Below are positions 1 through 4,862 of a stretch of DNA of 6,248 nt, piece after piece. The translations under genes were made by a program, and so were the position numbers. The DNA is from CAZTVF01 sp964616985 (GTDB taxonomy: Bacteria; Planctomycetota; Phycisphaerae; SM23-33), in the NCBI GenBank assembly GCA_964616985.1, contig CAZTVF010000187.1, positions 1-6,248 on the forward strand. The letters run 5' to 3'. Each line of letters begins with the position of its first letter. Position 1 is the first letter of the stretch. The notes under the pieces were generated by a model. The model made no database searches and was not told the DNA's origin. It was given only the letters and a program-made list of their open reading frames with translations.

Positions 1-363
1 GATTACGCGCCGATTATCCCCCCGAGGTGGGCCCGTTTTGCTCGCCGATTACCATTCGACGCATGCATCGCCGCGGGGCAGCGGGTGGTGATCGACAACA
101 CCAACCCCACGCCCGCGGATCGGCAGCGATACATCCCGGCCGCCAGGGCGGCGGGCTTCCGCGTGGTGGGGTACTACTTTGAAAGCGATCTTGCCGCCTG
201 CTCGGCCCGCAACGCCGCCCGCCCCGGCCGCCAGTGCATCCCCCTCTCGGGCCTGCAGCGAACGCTCGCGCTGATGGTGCCGCCCGCCGCGGCCGAGGGG
301 TTTGATGAGCTGTACCAGGTATGCATCGGCCAGGACGGGAAGTTTGTGGTGAAGGCGGTTTGA
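1..363 (+). CDS. P-loop kinase / ATP-binding protein (AAA_33, PNKP-kinase-like), C-terminal part
   Basis: The frame is open from the first base and ends at TGA 361-363, leaving about 120 residues; the true start and the Walker A loop lie outside the window. The visible part carries the signature VVIDNTNPTPADRQRYI (encoded from about position 76), followed by AGFRVVGYYF and a lid-like segment rich in Arg (RNAARPGR). This is the second half of small zeta-toxin/PNKP-like kinases of the AAA_33 group, in which the D-x-T-N region and the R-rich lid line the phosphoryl-transfer site. Such proteins are usually about 150 aa, so roughly 30 residues are missing. The substrate is unknown. The Met codon at 85 falls inside the conserved core and is not the start. 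The gene converges on the minus-strand gene ending at 610, and nothing ties it to the genes further right. The first 15 or so visible residues match the family poorly, so a sequencing error or divergence there cannot be excluded. Confidence 0.8.
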   Translation, partial: DYAPIIPPRWARFARRLPFDACIAAGQRVVIDNTNPTPADRQRYIPAARAAGFRVVGYYFESDLAACSARNAARPGRQCIPLSGLQRTLALMVPPAAAEGFDELYQVCIGQDGKFVVKAV

Positions 364-417
364 GGATGCTCAAGCGAAACCCTTCACGCGGAAGTGCGGA
401 GGATGCTGGGGCGCCGT

Positions 418-525
418 CTTCACTTCGAGATTCTGCGGTTCCTTAGTCGATATTCTGCTGTTCGCCGTTTCCTGACAACAGCGAACCGCAGAACTGCAGA
501 ACAACGAATCTCGAATGTCGAAGTG
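418..525. repeat. Palindromic dispersed repeat: two inverted copies of a 'CTTCACTTCG...CTGCGGTTCG' unit
   Basis: A forward unit at 418-472 faces an inverted unit at 474-525. Perfectly complementary blocks are CACTTCG 421-427 with CGAAGTG 519-525, GAGATTC 427-433 with GAATCTC 506-512, and CTGCGGTTC 433-441 with GAACCGCAG 483-491. Some blocks compete for the same bases, so alternative folds exist. A third copy lies at 3506-3565 on the plus strand. It aligns with the first unit over about 48 columns with roughly 40 identities and a few one-base gaps (my hand alignment). The arrangement is that of a small non-coding dispersed or MITE-like repeat between convergent genes. No target-site duplication or transposase is visible. 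Confidence 0.6.
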
Positions 526-563
526 TATCGGGGAGTTGACGCCTCGTATTCATGGCCCCCTCA

Positions 564-604
564 CCCGGCTCTTCGGGCCACCCTCTCCCGCGAGGGGAGA
601 GGGG
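564..604. repeat. Tandem GC-rich hairpins between convergent genes
   Basis: Two hairpins sit next to each other: CCCG 564-567 with CGGG 574-577, and a stronger 9-bp stem CCCTCTCCC 581-589 with GGGAGAGGG 595-603 around the loop GCGAG. The element ends 6 bases before the stop codon of the minus-strand gene and 240 bases after the stop of the plus-strand kinase. It could help end transcription from either side, but only a TTT follows on the plus strand and no T-run follows on the minus strand, so it is not a canonical rho-independent terminator. The CCCTCACCC...GGGAGAGGGG pattern resembles intergenic repeats that recur in many high-GC bacterial genomes. Whether it is repeated in this genome cannot be seen here. 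Confidence 0.5.
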
Positions 605-609
605 TTTCC

Positions 610-1920
610 TCACGCCCCGTAAACCTCGTCGATGGTGCTTCGCACGAGCTCGACCCAGCGGCGGAGGCGTTGGGGCTGGTGGTAGATGGTGTGCAGGTCT
701 TTCATGATGACCTCGACGCAGCAGCCGTTGTCGCGGGTGGCGGTGAGCGACTGGGTGAGCGTCTGGCGGATGAGGCCGTCGTCCATCGTGGGGCCGGCGA
801 CGAGGCTGGGCAGCGGCTTGTACGAGAAGACGTAGTTGCCCTTCATCTGCTCGGCGCAGCGGGCCACGTCGGCCCAAGGCGAGATCGAGACGCGGCGGAG
901 GTTGCGGATCGTCATCAGCCCCGCCAGCCACTCGTGCACCGGCTCGCAGCAGCCGTACGTGGACATGCCGAACCGCTCCATGATCGCCTTGCAGTGAGGC
1001 AGGAAGAAGTCGAAGAACATCTGCGGGCTGGTGCCCACCAGGTCCTGCCCCTGCACGCCGCCCCAGATGTCGCGGCAGCGGATGTGCGCCGCATCGCAGC
1101 CGGGGGGCGGCAGCTGGTCGCTGTAGCCGATGCCGCCGGTGCCGATCCATTCGCCTTCGTTGTTGAGGCACAGGAGGTTCTCGCGCTCGATCGCGTCGAG
1201 CTGCTCGTGGTGCGCGCGGGCGAGGAAGTCGATGAGCTGGCGGACCCATGAGGGATCGTCGTACATGTCCATCATCAGGTTTTCCATGCCGCGCAAGGCG
1301 ATCGCCGTCACCGGGAAGCCGCCGATGATGTTCCAGAAACACCCGCGGCGGCGGACGGTCAGGATGTCGCCGAAGATGTCCTGCGCCGCGGCCAGCCACT
1401 CGTTGGAGGTCTCGCGGCGGACGACCAGCTGCGGCACCTGGAGCTTGTCGAGGTCGGACTTTTCCTTCAGCGCCGGCTCGACGTGGTACGCCCCCAGCGC
1501 CGAATGGCTGGTCAGCGAGAGGCTCTGGTAGGGGTGTACGTAGTACACTTCCCGCTGGGCCGAGTCGGTCATCTCGGCGTGCTGCTCGATGCCGAAGCCC
1601 GTCGTCCACGCGTCATAGTACACGTTGACGACCGCGTCGATGGGCTGGTCGTCGCCCAGCTCCTCGTGCGTGTAGATGGCCATGCGGAGGCGCGTCTCCC
1701 ACGAGCGGAGGATGGGGTCGGTGCACTGCAGGCTGGCGGTGGGGATCAGCTCCAGCCACGAGCCCTCGGGAAACACCAGCGTCATCGGCCTCGTCCGCCG
1801 CAGGCCGTTGAGATCCATCCACGCCTTGCGAAGCGTCTGCTGCGACGGCAAGGCCGCGATCTCTTTCACGCGCTGGGCGAGGGGGCGAAGCACCGCACGG
1901 TCCCGAGGGGTCACGTTCAT
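610..1920 (-). CDS. URO-D-superfamily protein, 'GCCEP' subtype (putative methyltransferase)
   Basis: The protein has 436 residues, longer than the 340-370 typical of uroporphyrinogen decarboxylase-like proteins. The extra length is mainly an N-terminal part (about 1-160) containing a Pro/Trp-rich stretch and a region with VYYVHPYQSL. The URO-D-like half carries LRGMENLMMD (209-218), GTGGIGYSDQLP (261-271), TYGCCEPVHE (321-330), a strand reading RRVSISPW (342-349), FSYKPLPSL (365-373) and CCVEVIMKDLHT (400-411). This is the motif order of an uncharacterised URO-D/methyltransferase-like family common in planctomycetes, lentisphaerae and clostridia. In related corrinoid methyltransferases this barrel binds zinc and moves methyl groups; here GCCEP stands where others have H-x-C-G, so activity is inferred. 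ATG 1918-1920 is preceded by AGGAG (complement of 1928-1932) with 7-nt spacing, supporting this start. True heme-pathway HemE is unlikely given length and motifs. It is divergent from the regulator at 2260, a plausible controller. Confidence 0.8.
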   Translation of the reverse strand: MNVTPRDRAVLRPLAQRVKEIAALPSQQTLRKAWMDLNGLRRTRPMTLVFPEGSWLELIPTASLQCTDPILRSWETRLRMAIYTHEELGDDQPIDAVVNVYYDAWTTGFGIEQHAEMTDSAQREVYYVHPYQSLSLTSHSALGAYHVEPALKEKSDLDKLQVPQLVVRRETSNEWLAAAQDIFGDILTVRRRGCFWNIIGGFPVTAIALRGMENLMMDMYDDPSWVRQLIDFLARAHHEQLDAIERENLLCLNNEGEWIGTGGIGYSDQLPPPGCDAAHIRCRDIWGGVQGQDLVGTSPQMFFDFFLPHCKAIMERFGMSTYGCCEPVHEWLAGLMTIRNLRRVSISPWADVARCAEQMKGNYVFSYKPLPSLVAGPTMDDGLIRQTLTQSLTATRDNGCCVEVIMKDLHTIYHQPQRLRRWVELVRSTIDEVYGA

Positions 1921-1927
1921 GGGAGCA

Positions 1928-1949
1928 CTCCTGTGAGCGCGGGATTATA
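1928..1949 (-). promoter_or_regulatory. -10 box and ribosome binding site of the minus-strand URO-D gene
   Basis: Read on the minus strand, a perfect TATAAT (complement of 1944-1949) lies 23 bases before the ATG, and AGGAG (complement of 1928-1932) lies 7 bases before it. The predicted 5' leader would be only about 15-20 nt. No convincing -35 hexamer lies 16-18 bases upstream; that stretch is solid GC. The promoter may therefore need an activator. Confidence 0.55.
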
Positions 1950-2090
1950 CACCCGCGGCGGCCGGGCGGGAATCTCTTAGTCGCATCAGCAGGGAAGTCT
2001 TTTCCGCAGCCTGGGCTTTGCGCCGCCGCATCGAAGTGGCGCTGCTGCCGAGGCTCATGGAACCCGATCTGCCTTTGGCGCTCGATGGCC
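1950..2090. other. Intergenic stretch with no recognised feature
   Basis: GC-rich sequence between the -10 box of the minus-strand gene and the AT-rich control region of the regulator. Both strands have short open frames, but none has a convincing ribosome binding site or recognisable protein. Nothing further could be assigned. Confidence 0.5.
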
Positions 2091-2110
2091 ATATGAGCAA
2101 TAGGTCAGAT
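2091..2110. promoter_or_regulatory. Candidate operator O1 (ATATGA-N8-TCAGAT)
   Basis: ATATGA at 2091-2096 and TCAGAT at 2105-2110 form an imperfect inverted repeat (5 of 6 positions) with an 8-base spacer. The same plan recurs as O2 at 2221-2240. Over 23 bases, this site and the reverse complement of the second match at 18 positions. It lies upstream of the promoter proposed at 2147-2176, about 130 bp centre to centre from O2. A binding site for the adjacent GntR/LacI-type regulator is the simplest reading. Confidence 0.5.
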
Positions 2111-2124
2111 GCAATCATTTTTTC

Positions 2125-2201
2125 GCAGATATACGACCCTTCCTCCTTGACTCCTAGGCAAATATGCGGATATAGAGGGGGAGAAGATGTGTCATATCTG
2201 C
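2125..2201. repeat. Inverted pair GCAGATAT / ATATCTGC flanking the promoter
   Basis: GCAGATAT at 2125-2132 and ATATCTGC at 2194-2201 are exact reverse complements, 61 bases apart, bracketing the proposed -35/-10 elements. They may be further half-sites of a regulator or chance in an AT-rich region that has several CATAT cores (2090, 2194, 2220, 2236). Confidence 0.35.
2147..2176 (+). promoter_or_regulatory. Sigma70-like promoter of the regulator gene
   Basis: TTGACT (2147-2152) and TATAGA (2171-2176) are separated by 18 bases. The -35 matches consensus at 5 of 6 positions, the -10 at 4 of 6. Transcription would begin near 2183, giving a leader of about 75 nt that contains candidate operator O2. 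A weaker alternative -10, TATCAT at 2233-2238, lies inside O2. Confidence 0.5.
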
Positions 2202-2220
2202 TGAATAACTGGATAGGTGC

Positions 2221-2240
2221 ATATGACCTGTCTATCATAT
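2221..2240. promoter_or_regulatory. Candidate operator O2 (ATATGA-N8-TCATAT)
   Basis: ATATGA 2221-2226 and TCATAT 2235-2240 are a perfect 6-bp inverted repeat separated by 8 bases, ending 19 bases before the regulator's ATG. Placed downstream of the proposed promoter, a bound dimer would act as a roadblock or block the internal alternative -10, which fits autorepression. Its core includes TGTCTA, similar to half of the GT-rich sites bound by some GntR proteins. Confidence 0.55.
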
Positions 2241-2259
2241 AGATCGTAGAGCATGCGAC

Positions 2260-3396
2260 ATGGCGCCTGATTTCCGCATCGAAGGCCCGTTTCCGTCGCG
2301 TAAGGGCGCGCTGGCCCTGCGAGAGAAGATCATCGCCTGTCTGCTCGCCGAGCGTCCCTCCGTGGGCACGCGACTGCCCACCGATGCCGAACTGGCCCAG
2401 CAGTCGGGACTCAGTCCCGCCACCGTCCGGCGGGCCATGAGGCTGCTCCGTCGCCAGGGCTGGGTCGATCGGCGCGTCGGTTACGGAACATTTGTCGGCC
2501 CGCGCGCGGGTCTGCCTCTGGCCCCGCAGGCCGCTGCCAGTTCACGGGGGCGAACGCTGGTTCGCCTGGCTGTCACCAGCCACGACGTCGGGTCGCACCA
2601 GAGCTGGTGGTTCAGCCGTCTAGTGTTGGAAGGAATCGAGACCGCCTCGGTGGAGCACGCATTGAGCATCGAGCTCCTGACGTGCCGAAGGGAAGACCTG
2701 CCGCTGGTCCGCAAGCGGCTGGAACAGAGTCGCCCGGATGTGTTGGCTTGTGTGATTCCGATACATCGAGCGGCCTTTACGGTGGGTGACGCGGAACGCA
2801 TGGGCATTCCTTGCCTGGTGGCGGGGACATGCTACCCGGAACTGGGATGGCCATGCGTCTATGGGGACGGCATCGAAGGCACGGCCATGGCAGTGCGGCA
2901 CCTCCATGGCTTGGGCCACCGCCGCATCGGGTTGATCGCGGCCGACGTGCCTTCCCAATACGTGTTCGACCGTCGCATGGGGTATGTGCAGGGGCTTGGC
3001 CAGGTGGGCATCGTCCATGATGAGAACCTCGTTCACTGGACCGCGCGGGCTGCGACGAACGAGCAGCAGACGCTCGCCCTGCATGCCTATCTCCAGCGGC
3101 AGCGGCCCACAGCCGTGATCACCGTCAGCTACACCCAGATCGAACTGATCGGCATCCTCATTCGCAGCGGGCGGTTGTCCGTGCCGCGCGATCTGTCGGT
3201 GATCACCTTCGACCAGGCGCCCGAGCCACGCCAGTGGCTGGGCATGAACCCGACGCACATCGCCCAGCCGCTGAAGGAAGTGGGGGCCAAGGTGGCCGAG
3301 TATGCCCGCCGCATCGCTGACGGCCTCGACGCCCCCCGCGATACCCGCCTGCCCTGTTCGCTCATCCTCGGCCAGACCACCGCTCCGCCCGCCTGA
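2260..3396 (+). CDS. AraR-like transcriptional regulator (GntR winged helix + LacI-type ligand-binding domain)
   Basis: The protein has 378 residues. Residues about 15-80 form a GntR winged helix: LREKIIACLLAERPSVGTRLP, then TDAELAQQSGLSPATVRRAM as helix-turn-helix and GYGTFVG as the wing. Residues about 100-372 are a periplasmic-binding-protein-like domain with LacI landmarks: AVRHLHGLGHRRIGLI (211-226), RRMGYVQGL (238-246), VPRDLSVITFD (308-318) and PTHIAQPLKEVGAKVAEYA (331-349). B. subtilis AraR has this same architecture and releases DNA when its sugar binds. The ligand here is probably a sugar or sugar-like molecule, by inference. ATG 2260 is the first in-frame start after a stop at 2224-2226. 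It has only a weak purine stretch (AGAG near 2248-2251) as ribosome binding site. The two palindromes just upstream suggest autoregulation. It lies between the two URO-D genes, divergent from one and upstream of the other, and probably controls one or both. Confidence 0.9.
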   Translation: MAPDFRIEGPFPSRKGALALREKIIACLLAERPSVGTRLPTDAELAQQSGLSPATVRRAMRLLRRQGWVDRRVGYGTFVGPRAGLPLAPQAAASSRGRTLVRLAVTSHDVGSHQSWWFSRLVLEGIETASVEHALSIELLTCRREDLPLVRKRLEQSRPDVLACVIPIHRAAFTVGDAERMGIPCLVAGTCYPELGWPCVYGDGIEGTAMAVRHLHGLGHRRIGLIAADVPSQYVFDRRMGYVQGLGQVGIVHDENLVHWTARAATNEQQTLALHAYLQRQRPTAVITVSYTQIELIGILIRSGRLSVPRDLSVITFDQAPEPRQWLGMNPTHIAQPLKEVGAKVAEYARRIADGLDAPRDTRLPCSLILGQTTAPPA

Positions 3397-3505
3397 GCAG
3401 CATCGGCGCGGGACGCGTTGCCTGCCGGAGACCGGGGGCGTCACTTCGGGCGCCATGGTTCTCGTCCGGGTTGTGTCCAACCCTCGCATCCCCGAATTCC
3501 CGCCT

Positions 3506-3565
3506 CTTCACTTCGTGATTCGCGTTCCGTTGTTCGATACTCTGCGGTTCGTCTTCGCTTTCTCT
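3506..3565 (+). repeat. Third copy of the 'CTTCACTTCG...CTGCGGTTCG' dispersed repeat
   Basis: This segment shares CTTCACTTCG, GATTC, TTCC, CGATA, TCTGC and GTTCG blocks in order with the unit at 418-472, and TTGTTC plus CTGCGGTTCG with the inverted unit ending at 525. It is a single unit here, without an inverted partner. It lies between the stop of the regulator and the promoter of the next gene. The rest of 3397-3577 shows no gene or clear terminator. Confidence 0.55.
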
Positions 3566-3577
3566 TGAGGTGATCCC

Positions 3578-3606
3578 TTGGTTTGATGATCGCTTTGAGA
3601 GATAAT
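3578..3606 (+). promoter_or_regulatory. Candidate promoter for the second URO-D gene
   Basis: TTGGTT (3578-3583) and GATAAT (3601-3606) have an ideal 17-base spacer, 44 bases ahead of ATG 3650. This suggests the gene has its own transcript and is not simply read through from the regulator. No ATATGA-N8-TCATAT site is present here, so direct control by the same regulator is not evident. Confidence 0.45.
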
Positions 3607-3649
3607 CCTCCCCGCGTCCTGATCCGGATGACCCGATGGGAGACTGTCG

Positions 3650-4708
3650 ATGAGTGAAATTGTGGACCCGTTGTTCGCCCCGCTGGAGCGGGAGGAAGTG
3701 ATCAAGGCCGTGGAGCGGCGGGGGCCCCGGCGCATCCCGCTGGTGATGGCCAAGTGGTGGGGCGAGGGCCTGTGGCAGCAATATGGCGAGCGTCTCTCGG
3801 CCTTTCATCGCATCCCCGATGACGCGGTCATCCTGTGGCAGTGGCCACTGGACGTGACCAAGATGGACCTGTCGTGGCGTCGTTCGGGCGCGGCCGCCGG
3901 GGCCTCCAAGGCCCACGACGCCGGCGGGGTCATCCCCGACTGGCAGCACCTCAACGAGTTCATCGAGAAGCTGCCCGACACCGCGGCCGCCGGCCTGCTG
4001 GACGCGCACCACGCCACGCGCGAGCATCTGCGCCAGGTGGATCGCTACACGCTGTTCGGCTGGTGGGGGCTGTTCTTCGAGCGGCCCTGGGGCCTGCGCG
4101 GCATGGAGAACCTGATGATGGACTACTACCTCTACCCGGAGGAGATCCATCGCCTGCACGACGCCCTGTGCACGATGTACGAGAAGCTCATCCGCCGCGC
4201 GGCGGCCGAGCTGAAGCCCGACGGCTTCTGGACCAGCGACGACCTGGGCAACCAGCGCCAGCTCATGATGAAGCCCGAGCACTTCCGCGAATTCCTCAAA
4301 CCCTACTATGCCCGCATCGGCCGCGTCTGCCGCGAGTGCGGCATGCACTTCTGGCTGCACAGCTGCGGCGACAACACGGAGATCCTGGGCGACATGATCG
4401 AGATCGGCCTGGACGTCTTCCACCCCGTCCAGAAGCACACGATGGACGAGCAGGCGGTGGCGCGCGAGTTCGGCGGGCGGTTGACGTTCTTGTCGGGCTT
4501 CGACGTGCAGCAGCTCTTGCAGCGCGGCACGCCCGCGGAGGTCCGGGCCGAGGTCCGCCACCTGGTGGACACCTTCGACGGCCCGCACGGGGGCATGTGC
4601 ATCGCCGCCGGCAACGGCATCGTCTCGGGCACGCCGATAGAGAACATCGACGCCTTCCTCGACGAGGCCATCCGCTACGGCGCCGCCCACCGGGCGACAT
4701 TCGGCTAG
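3650..4708 (+). CDS. URO-D-superfamily protein, corrinoid/CoM methyltransferase-like
   Basis: The protein has 352 residues, the usual length for the uroporphyrinogen decarboxylase (PF01208) barrel. Visible motifs include LRGMENLMMD (149-158), SDDLGNQRQLMM (196-207, the characteristic DD-G segment), HFREFLKPYY (211-220), WLHSCGDNTEIL (235-246), GLDVFHPVQ (253-261) and a C-terminal GGMCIAAGNGI (314-324). His237, Cys239 and Cys317 match the H-x-C...C zinc-ligand pattern of MtaA/CmuA-type methyltransferases, which true HemE lacks. A zinc-dependent methyl transfer to or from a corrinoid or thiol is therefore a reasonable guess, but no corrinoid-binding protein is in the window. ATG 3650 follows GGGAGA (3638-3643) with a 6-base spacer, supporting the start. 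The gene lies downstream of the regulator on the same strand and is followed, after a structured repeat, by the DUF1961 and PIG-L genes, probably part of the same functional unit. Confidence 0.85.
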   Translation: MSEIVDPLFAPLEREEVIKAVERRGPRRIPLVMAKWWGEGLWQQYGERLSAFHRIPDDAVILWQWPLDVTKMDLSWRRSGAAAGASKAHDAGGVIPDWQHLNEFIEKLPDTAAAGLLDAHHATREHLRQVDRYTLFGWWGLFFERPWGLRGMENLMMDYYLYPEEIHRLHDALCTMYEKLIRRAAAELKPDGFWTSDDLGNQRQLMMKPEHFREFLKPYYARIGRVCRECGMHFWLHSCGDNTEILGDMIEIGLDVFHPVQKHTMDEQAVAREFGGRLTFLSGFDVQQLLQRGTPAEVRAEVRHLVDTFDGPHGGMCIAAGNGIVSGTPIENIDAFLDEAIRYGAAHRATFG

Positions 4709-4729
4709 TGTGTCGTCAAAATCGAAACC

Positions 4730-4836
4730 ATTGGTGCCGTGGTTTGCGGAGCGTAGCGCAGCAGCCACGCAACACTGCCTGGTGGCCGTGGCGTGGTTGC
4801 TCGGCCGAGTACGGCCTCGCAAGCCACGGCACCCAT
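4730..4836. repeat. Cloverleaf-shaped imperfect palindrome (dispersed-repeat-like element)
   Basis: The outer stem pairs 4733-4748 with 4818-4833 at 15 of 16 Watson-Crick positions (the exception is a G-T pair). Inside are three hairpins: a small GCG 4751-4753 with CGC 4757-4759; a long one pairing 4760-4770 with 4791-4801 (one G-T), extended by CAC/GTG and GCC/GGC to the loop TGGT; and GGCCG 4803-4807 with CGGCC 4812-4816 around AGTA. It fills most of the gap between the second URO-D gene and the DUF1961 gene. It resembles small non-autonomous palindromic repeats of planctomycete genomes, but copy number is not visible here. In RNA it could act as a processing site or attenuator within an operon. 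Confidence 0.65.
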
Positions 4837-4862
4837 AGGCTCACGCCCAGAAAGAGGTCGCG

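Noticed and set aside
564..604. Rho-independent terminator
   Set aside because: The stem is good, but neither strand has a proper run of T after it. I list it as a hairpin repeat only.
394..1251. Long plus-strand open frame (285 codons) and an overlapping minus-strand frame at 443-1609
   Set aside because: Both lie over the minus-strand URO-D gene in other frames, are Arg/Ala/His-rich with low-complexity composition and have no family motif. They are shadows of high-GC coding DNA.
1945..2242. Small open frames on both strands (97 and 74 codons) in the divergent intergenic region
   Set aside because: They cross the promoter and operator sequences, lack ribosome binding sites and show no protein family signature.
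610..4708. Heme-pathway uroporphyrinogen decarboxylase (hemE)
   Set aside because: Both proteins have metal-site or cysteine motifs not found in HemE, one is too long, and no other heme gene is nearby.
3362..4822. 486-codon minus-strand open frame opposite the second URO-D gene
   Set aside because: It is longer than the real gene, but the plus-strand frame has clear URO-D motifs and a ribosome binding site. The antisense product has no recognisable domain and runs through an intergenic repeat.
4730..4836. tRNA or tmRNA-like gene suggested by the cloverleaf fold
   Set aside because: No T-loop (TTCGA-type) motif, no anticodon arm of proper size, and a 16-bp outer stem far too long for a tRNA.
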